From the NCBI RefSeq assembly GCF_900155525.1, contig NZ_LT706952.1:67217-131216 (forward strand): 64,000 bases of DNA. The letters run 5' to 3'. The notes beneath the pieces are model-generated. The model was given only the letters and a program-made list of their open reading frames with translations. It did no database searches and was not told where the DNA came from. Numbering within the stretch: the first letter of the stretch is position 1; every line of letters begins with the position of its first letter. The position numbers and the translations under genes are program-made. Below are positions 25,230 through 33,426 of the stretch, piece by piece. The DNA comes from Mailhella massiliensis (GTDB lineage Bacteria > Desulfobacterota > Desulfovibrionia > Desulfovibrionales > Desulfovibrionaceae).

Positions 25230-26348
25230 TTATGCGTATGTCGGTATGACTGGGGATTCGGAATTTCTGCCGAACAGCAGTTCCGGGCGGTGAAAATAGG
25301 AAATCGGCGTCTGCACTTTGGCAGCGGTGGGTGTATATCGTCGTTCCTGTACTTTCCGACGGTACTCAAGAAGAAAGGCTACAATGCTCCTGGTGTTGTC
25401 CGCAGGAACATCTTCGGCAGCGGGAGCGCTGTGAATGGAGTGCAAATGCAGCCAGATGCCGAAAGCCATGGCCTCGTTGAAGGGAGCGTCAAATTTTTCC
25501 GCAAATGCCCGGAAGAGAGGACGCAGTCTTTCTTTTTCCGCTTTCTGCCGTTCCTGGATGCGTTTTTCTTGTTCCTCTCTTTCCTGCATGGCCTTTTGCA
25601 CGCCGGGATCAGGCCGCCGTCCCGAAGGAGAGCCGGAAGAAAGAGCATCGAGCCATCGCTGCCCGCGAAGCCAGTTTCCAAGCTGGGGGATGAATCGTCC
25701 CTGTTCCCGGTGCCAGCTTTCCTGAGCCATGCAATGCTGAAGAGCGGCGTGAAGTTCAGATACGGGAGGAAGCTGACCGCAACGGGCCAGACGGAACCAG
25801 GCAAGCCGGGCGAAGCCTTTTGCCTCTTTTTTGGGATAGAGATTCCATACGTTCTCAAAATCCTGTTCAGAAGAAATCCCACACCTCGCCGAAGGCGTAG
25901 AGAGAGCCGTAGGCTGCGGAGTCTCTTCTGTCGTTTTTGGGGGAAAGGGGGTGTGTTTTTCTTGTTTTTGTTTGTTAAAATTATTTATGTAGCCAGAACT
26001 TGACTTGTTGCAGGTAAAAACTCGTTCACTTCTTTCAGAATTTGACTCGTCAGCGTTATCATTATGTTCAGGTCTTATAAGGTAATACACAGAAGAGCGG
26101 TAATGTTCCTTTCGTATGGCAATGAGATTTTCACGCACCAGTTCAGCAAGATAATTTTTTACACTGCTGATGCTGCATGACAGGCGAGAAGCAAGAGTGG
26201 CATGGGACGGCCAACAATGATCTTTTTCAGAAGCATAGTTGCACAGTAAGGCATACATGACCTTTGCTCCAAGTGTGATGCGCTTTTCCAAAATAAATTG
26301 TGGAAGAATAGGACCAAAAATTTTTCCTTTAGGCGAAAATGTCTCCAT
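25230..26348 (-). CDS. Helix-turn-helix replication/regulatory-like protein heading the T4BSS operon
   Basis: A 372-aa protein with an N-terminal winged HTH (about residues 22-95: LGAKVMYALLCNYASEKDHCWPSHATLASRLSC-like pattern, then SVKNYLAELVRENLI), a low-complexity middle, and a charged C-terminal region with a coiled-coil-like run (EREEQEKRIQERQKAEKER). The HTH resembles plasmid RepA-like initiators and the helix_turn_helix proteins common on mobile elements. It is the first gene of the long minus-strand operon and dotH follows after 9 bp, so it may regulate transfer or start replication of the element. I cannot choose between these. Confidence 0.6.
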   Translation of the reverse strand: METFSPKGKIFGPILPQFILEKRITLGAKVMYALLCNYASEKDHCWPSHATLASRLSCSISSVKNYLAELVRENLIAIRKEHYRSSVYYLIRPEHNDNADESNSERSERVFTCNKSSSGYINNFNKQKQEKHTPFPPKTTEETPQPTALSTPSARCGISSEQDFENVWNLYPKKEAKGFARLAWFRLARCGQLPPVSELHAALQHCMAQESWHREQGRFIPQLGNWLRGQRWLDALSSGSPSGRRPDPGVQKAMQEREEQEKRIQERQKAEKERLRPLFRAFAEKFDAPFNEAMAFGIWLHLHSIHSAPAAEDVPADNTRSIVAFLLEYRRKVQERRYTPTAAKVQTPISYFHRPELLFGRNSESPVIPTYA

Positions 26349-27027
26349 ATGTCTTTCTCCAGGCCAAGGAAAAAGATACTTTTGCAGAGCTGAATATTGA
26401 CAACAACCGGTAATTCAGTTATTGTTCTTTCAGATTCTTTTGAGAAAGAACAAATGTTCTGCAAGAAGCCGTTGGGGTGCCACCTGACGGCTTTTTGTTT
26501 TTCCGAAGCCTTTTTCATCCTCAAAACCTTGAGGCAGGTTGCGCTGAACTGCGCCTGTCGCATGACCTGCAAAGGATTGCTGGTGGTGCCCTGACAAAGC
26601 GGCGCTTGAGGAATCGCCGATCGGTCTGAAGGGATCTGAGGAACCTGAGCAGGCAGAGTGCTGTTTGCCGGGGGGATGGCAGAGGCTTCAACAGAAGACC
26701 TCTTCGCACATGAGACGCGGCAGAATCCTGGGCCGCTTCAGATGCGGAAGAAGCCTCCAGCGGTGCGTTTTCAGCACGGGAACAGGGCAGATTTTTTGAG
26801 GGAGCAGAGGGCGAAGAAGACGACTCCAGGAAGAGAAGACGGAGCCGTGAGAGAAGACAGGAAGAGGAAGGACGGTGTGAGAAGGATTGCTTTCAGCGGG
26901 CAAAAACAGGACGGCGCACCGAGAGCATGGGTTACAAAAGCGGGTTACAAGCACAGAGGTTTTTGGTGACATTTTATGTCCCTCAATGTGCTATAACTCA
27001 TTGAAATATAATGGCGGTAGGCGCATG
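26349..27027. other. Non-coding stretch between the T4BSS operon and the tRNA-like att
   Basis: No gene is supported in these roughly 680 bp. The part next to 26348 should hold the promoter of the minus-strand conjugation operon. A 26658-26969 plus-strand frame and overlapping minus-strand frames are Arg/Ser/Pro-rich without a credible start or a recognisable domain, and may be a decayed gene. DNA nearest 27000 becomes AT-rich. Confidence 0.4.
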
Positions 27028-27079
27028 TAAAACGGCTTTCACGCCGTCAACGGCGGTTCAAATCCGCCTGGGGATGCCA
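27028..27079 (+). repeat. tRNA 3'-half remnant (tRNA-Glu-like) used as attachment site
   Basis: The 3' part of a tRNA is visible: anticodon stem ACGGC/GCCGT around TTTCAC, T-arm GGCGGTTCAAATCCGCC, acceptor strand TGGGGAT, discriminator G and CCA (27077-27079). The TTTCAC loop recalls tRNA-Glu (CTTTCAC) but is one base short, and no matching 5' acceptor strand (ATCCCCA-like) lies upstream, so it is not a complete tRNA gene. The last 18 bases recur at 39716-39733. It is most simply the junction left where elements integrated at a tRNA 3' end. Confidence 0.6.
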
Positions 27080-27094
27080 AATTTAGGTACAAAG

Positions 27095-27136
27095 AAGAAT
27101 GCCAAGGTCCAAAAGACCTTGGCATTCTTTGTTTTT
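27095..27136. terminator. Strong intrinsic terminator after the tRNA remnant
   Basis: A perfect 15-bp stem (AAGAATGCCAAGGTC at 27095-27109 and its complement at 27115-27129) with a 5-nt loop, followed by TGTTTTTTC. It lies 15 bp after the tRNA-like CCA and before the integrase promoter region, insulating the element from outside transcription. Confidence 0.8.
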
Positions 27137-27205
27137 TCTTTCCGGTATGGTTTCCCGAAGTCCAGCCTCGTCCGCTTGCATCCAAACATTTTATGGGTAT
27201 ATCCG

Positions 27206-27242
27206 TAGGTAGAAATGTGGTATGACATTTCTGATACCTACA
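27206..27242. repeat. Inverted repeat upstream of the integrase
   Basis: GTAGGTA-GAAATGT and its near complement ACATTTC-TGATACCTAC flank a 6-nt centre between the left att site and the integrase. A related AT-rich inverted repeat with ATAGGT arms occurs just inside the right end (about 39653-39688). These may be arm-type or excisionase sites, or an operator of the integrase gene. Confidence 0.4.
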
Positions 27243-27318
27243 TGAATAACTGCGCGGAATCAAAAATATTTTTATCCATGTGGGTATCTCTTCGTCCAAC
27301 GACAGCCAAGGAGTGCCC

Positions 27319-28530
27319 ATGCCTCTTACCGATACCCACATCCGCAGTCTGAAACCCGACGTGAAGCCTCGTAAATATTTCGATGGCGGCGGTCTGTTTC
27401 TTTTCGTTCCCGCCAACGGAAGCAAGCTCTGGAGGATGGCCTACCGTTTTGACGGCAAGAGCAAGCTGCTCAGTTTCGGGGAATATCCCACCATATCGCT
27501 CAAAGACGCCAGAGAACGCCGCGAAGAGGCGAAACGCATGTTGTCCAAGGGAATCGATCCCTCAGACCATAAACGGCAGTTACGGCAGGCCAGAGCCATC
27601 GCGGAACGCGACAGCTTCCAGAATATCGCCAGAGAATGGCACGAAACCCGTATGGCAGAGTTTTCCGAAAAGCATCAGGGAACTGTCATGTACCGGCTGG
27701 AGACCTACATTTTTCCGGCCATCGGCAAGACGCATATCGCCAAACTTGAGACACGGGACGTTATGGAGGTCGTCAAGCCTCTGGAACGGAGGGGAAACTA
27801 CGAGACTTCCCGGAGAGTATTGCAAATCATCAGTCAGGTGTTCCGCTATGCGGTCATCACGGGCCGGGCGAAACACAATGTCGCAGCCGATCTCCGGGGA
27901 GCCTTGCGACCGCGAAAAACTGTTCACCGGGCGGCAGTGCTGGAACCGGAGAAAGTCGGTCAGCTTCTGCGGGATATCGACGCCTATGAAGGCTATTTCC
28001 CTCTGGTCTGTGCCTTGAAGCTGGCTCCGCTGGTCTTCACCCGTCCCACGGAATTGCGGGCCGCTCAATGGAAAGAATTCGACCTTGAGGCCGGGGAATG
28101 GCGCATCCCTGCGGAACGCATGAAAATGCGCCGTCAGCATCTTGTGCCCCTGTCCCGGCAGGCGATGTCCATTCTTCGGGAACTTCAGAAATGCTCCGGG
28201 GAAGGGAAATACCTCTTCCCTTCTATCCGCACAGAAGCACGGTCCATTTCCGATGCGACCATGCTCAATGCGCTCCGGCGTATGGGTTATCAGAAACACG
28301 AGATGAGCGTACATGGTTTCCGTTCCATCGCTTCCACACTGCTCAATGAACTCGGCTATAACCGGGACTGGATTGAGCGGCAGCTTGCTCACGGCGAGCA
28401 GGACGAAGTGCGGGCGGCATACAATTACGCGGAATATCTGCCTGAGCGTCGAAAGATGATGCAGGCATGGGCTGACTACCTGGACGGATTACGCAACACA
28501 CAACAGAAAAGAATCAGGGAGGAAGCATGA
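27319..28530 (+). CDS. int: P4-type tyrosine integrase of the tRNA-site element
   Basis: A 403-aa integrase. Start at 27319 follows AAGGAG by 5 nt; an upstream in-frame ATG at 27280 has none. N-terminal DUF4102 domain (MPLTDTHIRSLKPDVKPRKY), catalytic residues Arg (FTRPTELR), HGFR box (VHGFRSIAST), His (QLAHGE) and Tyr (YNYAEYLPERR). It lies 240 bp from the tRNA-like att and reads into the element, the classic genomic-island layout. Clearly related to the integrase of the icmD element (shared GFR-STLLNELGYNRDWIERQLAH segment), yet the two use different target sites. Confidence 0.94.
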   Translation: MPLTDTHIRSLKPDVKPRKYFDGGGLFLFVPANGSKLWRMAYRFDGKSKLLSFGEYPTISLKDARERREEAKRMLSKGIDPSDHKRQLRQARAIAERDSFQNIAREWHETRMAEFSEKHQGTVMYRLETYIFPAIGKTHIAKLETRDVMEVVKPLERRGNYETSRRVLQIISQVFRYAVITGRAKHNVAADLRGALRPRKTVHRAAVLEPEKVGQLLRDIDAYEGYFPLVCALKLAPLVFTRPTELRAAQWKEFDLEAGEWRIPAERMKMRRQHLVPLSRQAMSILRELQKCSGEGKYLFPSIRTEARSISDATMLNALRRMGYQKHEMSVHGFRSIASTLLNELGYNRDWIERQLAHGEQDEVRAAYNYAEYLPERRKMMQAWADYLDGLRNTQQKRIREEA

Positions 28531-28694
28531 AAGAGGACACCATGACCGACCGTGATGTTTGTATCTCCATCGGGAAAATAGAAGACGAGACGCAGGTGAC
28601 GAGCAACGACACCGGCTGGAGCGAGGAAGAAAAGGAACGTATGAGACAATACGGCTATGACGACATGGATATAATCCGGGCGTGGTATAGCTGA
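28527..28694 (+). CDS. 55-aa acidic ORF translationally coupled to the integrase
   Basis: A 55-codon ORF whose ATG overlaps the integrase stop (ATGA); it begins MKEDTMTDRDVC and ends DIIRAWYS. It is acidic, with a run SEEEKERMRQYGYDDMD. An intrinsic terminator follows 19 bp downstream, so it is the last gene of the integrase transcript. Coupling and codon pattern suggest it is real. It might tune integrase activity, as small excisionase-like partners do, but it has no recognisable DNA-binding motif. Confidence 0.5.
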   Translation: MKEDTMTDRDVCISIGKIEDETQVTSNDTGWSEEEKERMRQYGYDDMDIIRAWYS

Positions 28695-28712
28695 TAACGC
28701 CTGTTTCCAGTC

Positions 28713-28758
28713 AACAGCGGCACGGAAGGTACATGACTATCCCTGCCGCTGTTTTTTA
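28713..28758 (+). terminator. Intrinsic terminator after the integrase transcript
   Basis: AACAGCGGCA (28713-28722) pairs with TGCCGCTGTT (28744-28753) across a 21-nt loop, followed by TTTTATT. It ends the integrase and 55-aa ORF transcript before the next gene. Confidence 0.65.
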
Positions 28759-28794
28759 TTGTCCATTTTTGGGCGACAGGGTATCCTTTCCTCC

Positions 28795-29772
28795 ATGACA
28801 GACCGGCAGAACATTACCATAGGCAGAGTACGGCAGGCGTATGGCCTGACAGCCAGAGAAGGTGAAATGCTTGTTCAGGCACTCTGGCCTGACGCCGTTC
28901 AGCCACTGGAATTATGGCGTACAACGTATGAATCCTGCTGGCAGGCATTTATTGCTGGCAATCACGCCGCATATGGAACGCAGATACCGGAATTTCCTTC
29001 AGTGCCGGAACCGGATATGGGCATTCAGACATATCTGCTTGGCTTTGATGTGATGGAATTTTTCAGAGAGATATCAACACTTGTTCCTCTTAACTCCCTG
29101 CGATATGGACTGAATGTTATTCTTGAAGAATCCTTTGAAGATACGGCGTCTGTCTTTCCCGAGGCACGAGAATTTCTGTTCAGCAGTCTGGAGAGACTGA
29201 AAACAGAAGACTTCTTCGCGCAGTATTCACCGGACTCGCCTCTCTTTGAGAAGCCGATATTCTCCATTCCTGCCTCAAGTTATCACTTCATCGCGCATAT
29301 CTTTGCCGATACCATAATGGTGGATAGGGACGTTGCTATCAGATATCTCCGTTATTATCCCTTACGCCAGGAAGTGAAAGGCATCACCCGTGCCCTTGTG
29401 GAGGCCGTTTTACAGACAGCTTCGCCGGAATCGTCCGTTGCCGACAAAGGGGCGGCAGTTCCCCTGTGTGAAAGGTCACCGCAGGATGAAAAACTTATTT
29501 TCCGTATTCCCGGAGCCTTCTGGGAAGGAAGGCCGGACGCCGCCGTCCGTGACGCCATGAAAGAAAAGTATCCTCTTTCAGTCATCGCTTATGTTCTCCT
29601 GTACTGGTGTGGTCCCCAAAAATCCGAGACCAGTCACAAAACTCCGCAGGGCAGAAAGACTCATGTGGGACGTTTGCTTGCGGGCAAAGAGTACAGGGAC
29701 GACAAATCCTATCGCAATTTGATGGATATGCTCCTCAGGGAAGCGGAGACATACACCATAATCAAGGCGTGA
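28795..29772 (+). CDS. Hypothetical protein of the tRNA-site element (325 aa)
   Basis: A 325-aa soluble protein starting MTDRQNITIG; an alternative TTG start 12 codons earlier runs into the terminator and is less likely. No membrane segment or catalytic motif is evident; the composition is rich in aromatic residues and Glu, with an all-helical look (MEFFREISTLVPLNSL, SYHFIAHIFADTIM). It sits between the integrase and alpA, a cargo slot where defence or regulatory genes are often found. I do not recognise the family. Confidence 0.6.
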   Translation: MTDRQNITIGRVRQAYGLTAREGEMLVQALWPDAVQPLELWRTTYESCWQAFIAGNHAAYGTQIPEFPSVPEPDMGIQTYLLGFDVMEFFREISTLVPLNSLRYGLNVILEESFEDTASVFPEAREFLFSSLERLKTEDFFAQYSPDSPLFEKPIFSIPASSYHFIAHIFADTIMVDRDVAIRYLRYYPLRQEVKGITRALVEAVLQTASPESSVADKGAAVPLCERSPQDEKLIFRIPGAFWEGRPDAAVRDAMKEKYPLSVIAYVLLYWCGPQKSETSHKTPQGRKTHVGRLLAGKEYRDDKSYRNLMDMLLREAETYTIIKA

Positions 29773-29894
29773 CCAGTCTGCTGTTTTCCCGTCTTTTTGA
29801 GAAGTTCCCGTTCTTTTCCCGTCCGATTCCCTCACGGGAATCTTTGGACGTATGCCAGAGTCTCCTGAAATCCAAACAGGTTCAGGAGATTTTT

Positions 29895-30113
29895 ATGAAA
29901 CAGCATCAACCGTCCATCCCCGCTCACGGCCTTTTGCGTCTTCCTCAGGTTCTCAGCATGATACCCATAAGCAAGAGCGCCTGGTGGGAAGGCTGTCGGA
30001 CCGGGCGTTATCCCAAACCCGTGAAACTTGGTCCCAGAACCACGGTTTGGAGAGCAGAAGATATTGCCGCGTTCATCGAAAGTCTTGGCAGGCAGGGGGA
30101 AGAGCATGAGTAA
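29895..30113 (+). CDS. AlpA-family regulator
   Basis: A 72-aa AlpA-like protein: LLRLPQVLSMIPISKSAWWEGC, then RYPKPVKLGPRTTVWRAED, nearly identical in plan to the protein at 20748-20972. AGGAGA precedes the ATG at 29895; longer readings upstream lack a ribosome-binding site. It overlaps the start of the primase-helicase gene by 8 bp, so the regulator and replication gene are co-expressed. Likely controls integrase/excision or replication. Confidence 0.85.
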   Translation: MKQHQPSIPAHGLLRLPQVLSMIPISKSAWWEGCRTGRYPKPVKLGPRTTVWRAEDIAAFIESLGRQGEEHE

Positions 30114-31893
30114 TCCCCTGCAAAATTTTCGGGACATCCTGACCGACAAGGGCTTGATTCCGTCCGACATCGAAGCGGACGGAAAACTGCATCGTTGTCC
30201 CACCCGGACCAGGCCGCATAAACAGAACGGCGCATACATCGCGCATGTTGACCCTCCTGCCACGCTCTGGTGGTGCAACTGGGAGAGCGGAGACCAGGGG
30301 ACGTTTACTGAAATGGATCAGAGAACGTTCTCCCCGGCTGAAAAGGAAGCATGGCAGAAACGGCAACGCAACATTCGTTATCAACGAGAGGAAGAATGTG
30401 CCCGCCGGTATGAAACGGCAGCGAAGCAGGCCCAGGGCGTTTTGGATGCATCTTTTCCCTGCTCGTCGGAACACACATATTTACGGCGTAAAGGCGTTCC
30501 CGCGCTTGGGGACATACGTCAGACCCGGAGCGGTCTGCTGCTCCTTCCCGTCAGGGATATATCGGGAACCTTACAAAGCCTGCAATATATCGCCCCGGAC
30601 GGGACAAAGCGCTTTCTCATGGGCGGCAAAGTACAGGGAGGACATTTCATTATTCCCGGCAAGTCGGAAAAGCCTCTAGCCTTTTGCGAAGGTTATGCTA
30701 CGGGAGCAAGCATCCATCTAGCCGTCAACTGTACCGTATATGTGACGTTCTCAGCCAATAACCTGCCTGTCGTGGCCAATCTTGTGAGACACAGATTCCC
30801 GGAGGCTTCCATCCTCATTTGTGGCGACAATGATGAAGCAGGCCGCAGTAAAGGGCAGGAAGCTGCTCAAGCAGCACAGGCTCGATTGGCCCTGCCCAAG
30901 TTTACCACCGGCGAGGGGAAAGACTTCAACGACCTGCATCAAAGTGAGGGGCTGGAGGAAGTTCTCCGTCAGGTGGAAGAGGCCATGCATACAGCTGCCC
31001 GTCCGTCTCTGATTTCTCTGGACATGGGGGAGTTTCTTTCCATGTCCATACCTGAACGGGGGTATCTTTTATCCCCCATTCTTCCGGTTCAAGGGATAGG
31101 CATCCTGTATGCTCCGCGCGGCATCGGCAAGACGTTTGCGGCCCTGAGCATAGCCGTTGCCGTGGCTTCCGGCGGTGCGGTGTTCAACTGGCGTGCGCCG
31201 ATGCCTAAACGAACGCTGTATGTGGACGGGGAAATGCCTGCCACATCCATGCAGAGTCGTCTTGCAGCGCTTGTCAGCGGGATGTCCGTTCCTCCGCATA
31301 CGTTGAAAAACATGGCGCTCATCACACCGGACCTGCAACCCTGTCCCATGCCGGATTTGTCTACCGCCAGTGGGCAGACTATGATTGAGCCTTTTCTGAA
31401 AGACGTGGACATGGTTGTGCTGGACAACATCGCAACCCTGTGCCGCACCGGAAAGGAAAACGAGTCTCAGTCCTGGCAGACCATGCAGGCGTGGTTGCTG
31501 GAATTACGCCGCAGAGGGATGACCGTCCTGCTTATCCATCATGCCGGAAAATCCGGCGACCAGCGCGGCACCAGCGCCAGAGAAGACATTATGGACACGG
31601 TGATCAGTCTGCGCAGGCCCAGGGAATACAGCATGGCCGAAGGCGCACGTTTTGAAGTTCACCTGACCAAGGCGCGGGGCATATTGGGCGATGACGCCAA
31701 ACCCTTTGAGGCCAACCTGATTACCGAAGGCAATGCCCTGCATTGGCGGGTTCGGGACATTGAAGATGTGGAACTGGAGGAATTGAAAAGGCTGCTCGGC
31801 GAGGGATACAGCATTCGTGACTGCGCCGAGGAAATGGGAAAATCAAAATCGTCTGTCCACAGATTGAAAAGAAAACTGGAAGGTCTCGCTTGA
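30106..31893 (+). CDS. Toprim primase / RepA-like helicase fusion protein
   Basis: A 595-aa protein. The N-terminal region (to about 90) has a primase-like HRCPTRTRPH/WWCNWESGDQG segment. A Toprim domain (about 180-260) carries KPLAFCEGYATG and the acidic GDNDEAG. A RecA/RepA-type ATPase follows: Walker A APRGIGKT (about 336-343), Walker B VVLDNIA, and a LLIHHAGKSG segment typical of RepA (RSF1010) hexameric helicases. The C-terminal 35 residues form an HTH (SIRDCAEEMGKSKSSVHRLK). It probably starts and unwinds element replication after excision or transfer. A repeat-rich non-coding region follows directly. Confidence 0.85.
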   Translation: MSNPLQNFRDILTDKGLIPSDIEADGKLHRCPTRTRPHKQNGAYIAHVDPPATLWWCNWESGDQGTFTEMDQRTFSPAEKEAWQKRQRNIRYQREEECARRYETAAKQAQGVLDASFPCSSEHTYLRRKGVPALGDIRQTRSGLLLLPVRDISGTLQSLQYIAPDGTKRFLMGGKVQGGHFIIPGKSEKPLAFCEGYATGASIHLAVNCTVYVTFSANNLPVVANLVRHRFPEASILICGDNDEAGRSKGQEAAQAAQARLALPKFTTGEGKDFNDLHQSEGLEEVLRQVEEAMHTAARPSLISLDMGEFLSMSIPERGYLLSPILPVQGIGILYAPRGIGKTFAALSIAVAVASGGAVFNWRAPMPKRTLYVDGEMPATSMQSRLAALVSGMSVPPHTLKNMALITPDLQPCPMPDLSTASGQTMIEPFLKDVDMVVLDNIATLCRTGKENESQSWQTMQAWLLELRRRGMTVLLIHHAGKSGDQRGTSAREDIMDTVISLRRPREYSMAEGARFEVHLTKARGILGDDAKPFEANLITEGNALHWRVRDIEDVELEELKRLLGEGYSIRDCAEEMGKSKSSVHRLKRKLEGLA

Positions 31894-31903
31894 CCATTTT
31901 CCT

Positions 31904-32069
31904 GGTGTCCCGCTGTACCGGTGCTTAGGCAGCGGTACAGCGGGACACCTGCAATATTCATCATATCTGTCATCCCATGAAGTCCAGCCAAATCCGAACA
32001 GATTTTCAATTCTTGTCCCGCGTAAACTGAAAAAGTGTCCCGCATTCCTGTCACAGAAAGAACGGGACA
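31904..32069. repeat. TGTCCCG repeat cluster with perfect 17-bp inverted repeat: candidate oriT or replication origin
   Basis: GGTGTCCCGCTGTACCG (31904-31920) is perfectly inverted at 31933-31949 with a 12-nt loop. Further TGTCCCG units occur at 32014-32020 and 32036-32042, and inverted at 32063-32069. The cluster lies exactly between the primase-helicase gene and the MobV relaxase gene. MobV relaxases act on oriT sequences just upstream of their own gene, and RepA-type helicases load at iteron-like origins, so either role fits. The inverted repeat has no T-run on the plus strand, so it is not a plain terminator. Confidence 0.6.
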
Positions 32070-32094
32070 TCCATTGATACAAGGAAGTATTGCC

Positions 32095-33282
32095 ATGTCC
32101 TATCTCGTACTCCACATGGACAAATTCAAGAAGGAGGCCATACGCGGCATCCAGAGCCACAACCGACGGGAGCGGGAGAGCCACAGCAACCCCGATATTG
32201 ACTACGACAGAAGCGCGGCGAACTACGAGCTGCACGAAGCCGCCTCGTCGAACTATGCCGAGGCCATTCAGAATCGCATTGACGACCTTCTGCTGGTCAA
32301 GGCTGTAAGAAAGGACGCCGTGCGCATGTGCGGGCTTATCGTTACCTCGGACAAGGCGTTTTTTGATGGCCTCACGCCGGAGGAAACAAGGCGTTTCTTT
32401 GAGGAGAGCAAAGCCTTTCTCACGGAGTTTGTGGGCGCGGAGAATGTCGTTTCCGCAATGGTTCACATGGATGAAAAGACACCGCATATGCACTTTTTCC
32501 ATGTGCCGGTCACGCAGGACGGGAGACTCAACGCCAACAAAATCTATACGCGCCAGAGTCTGCGGAAACTGCAATCAGAACTTCCCGCCTATCTGCAAAG
32601 CCGAGGTTTTGCCATTGAACGAGGCGTGGAGCAGACGCCCGATTCCGCCAAAAAGCATCTGAATACCCGCGAGTTCAAACAGCAGAAAGAGGAACTGGCA
32701 CGGCTGGCGCAGGAAGCTGCTGCCTTGATGCGTGATTCCTTGCAGTCACTTGGGATTCTGGGGCAACGCGAAGAGGAATTGAAAAAGAGCATCGAAGCAT
32801 ATGAGCGGCAGGCCGAGGAGGCGGAAAAAGTCCTTCGGGATGAGCATTCCCTGCCGAAAGCCTCACTTTTCAATTATCCGTCCGTGCTGAAAAAAGCCTC
32901 TTCCCTCATTGAAGAACTGAAAAAGGCGCTTGCCGTCAAACACCTTGTCCAGACAGAGAAGGAAATTCTGCAACGGGAAGTGGATACCCTTCGCGGAAAG
33001 CTGACGCGGCTTGAAGCGGGATACACGGCCCACAGAAAACAAAGCAGTGAGGAAAAAGAGGAGCTGGAGAAACAGTTGAAGAAAATGAGGAGAATTATGG
33101 CAGGCTATCGGGAATTTCTGCGTCTGCCGGAAATCCGGCCGCTGCATATCGAGTTCGTGGAACGCAGGCGGGCCGAACAGCTTCAGCGGCAGCAGGAAGA
33201 TGAGCGGCAGCGGCAGGAGCAGGAGGCGCGGGACAGGGAGCGTCGGCAGGCGATGACCGCTCGCGGCATGAGGATGAGGTAA
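32095..33282 (+). CDS. mobV: MobV-family (Mob_Pre) relaxase
   Basis: A 395-aa relaxase with the MobV motif I region (GIQSHNRRERESHSNPDIDYDRS) and the metal-binding motif HMDEKTPHMHF (about residues 123-133), followed by NANKIYTRQSLRKLQ. The C-terminal half (200-395) is a long charged coiled coil, Glu/Gln/Arg-rich. Start at 32095 follows AAGGA. MobV relaxases (pMV158 MobM type) are common on small mobilizable plasmids and islands; this differs from the MOBP relaxase of the other element, so the two elements use different relaxase families. Confidence 0.92.
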   Translation: MSYLVLHMDKFKKEAIRGIQSHNRRERESHSNPDIDYDRSAANYELHEAASSNYAEAIQNRIDDLLLVKAVRKDAVRMCGLIVTSDKAFFDGLTPEETRRFFEESKAFLTEFVGAENVVSAMVHMDEKTPHMHFFHVPVTQDGRLNANKIYTRQSLRKLQSELPAYLQSRGFAIERGVEQTPDSAKKHLNTREFKQQKEELARLAQEAAALMRDSLQSLGILGQREEELKKSIEAYERQAEEAEKVLRDEHSLPKASLFNYPSVLKKASSLIEELKKALAVKHLVQTEKEILQREVDTLRGKLTRLEAGYTAHRKQSSEEKEELEKQLKKMRRIMAGYREFLRLPEIRPLHIEFVERRRAEQLQRQQEDERQRQEQEARDRERRQAMTARGMRMR

Positions 33283-33329
33283 GGCGTCGGGGAGAAATCT
33301 TCGCACAGGCCGAAGATATAGCCCACTAT

Positions 33330-33358
33330 GCTTCACTTGCGTGAAGCGTGGGCGAGCG
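33330..33358. repeat. Paired short hairpins downstream of mobV
   Basis: GCTTCAC (33330-33336) is inverted at 33341-33347 with a TTGC loop. A second small palindrome, CGAGCG then CGCTCG, follows from 33353. They sit in the 145-bp gap before the small DNA-binding-like gene, possibly as its operator, as a weak terminator for mobV, or as part of a second nic region. Role unknown. Confidence 0.35.
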
Positions 33359-33426
33359 TCCCGCTCGACCGGAAAGACAAAACACCAATCCGGGGCATGG
33401 CCCCGGCGAACCACAGGAAAAGCACC

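Larger units (their letters stand above)
1..27061. mobile_element. Conjugative element with a Dot/Icm-type (IncI-like) type IVB secretion system, partial
   Basis: Genes from 1 to 26348 form one long minus-strand series of type IVB secretion and plasmid-maintenance genes: DotH, DotG, IcmC, IcmD, DotI, DotO, IcmX-like, DotA, IcmV-like, DotD, DotC, DotB, IcmT, ArdC and topoisomerase III. The right limit is placed at a tRNA-like 3' end (about 27028-27079), where a second element begins; the left limit is outside the window. No effector-like genes are seen, and the gene set resembles IncI conjugation more than Legionella virulence. The coupling-protein genes (DotL/DotM) and this element's own relaxase and integrase are not in view and may lie to the left. 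An 8-kb element interrupts icmD, so transfer may be disabled. The call is mixed: gene identities come from sequence, the element status is inference. Confidence 0.75.

Noticed and set aside
26521-26972. Gene(s) between the HTH protein and the tRNA-like att
   Set aside because: Open frames exist on both strands but are Arg/Ser/Pro-rich, lack a credible start and no domain is visible.
27011-27079. A complete tRNA gene before the second integrase
   Set aside because: T-arm, acceptor 3' strand and CCA are present, but the anticodon loop is one base short and no 5' acceptor strand pairs with TGGGGAT, so only a 3' remnant is supported.
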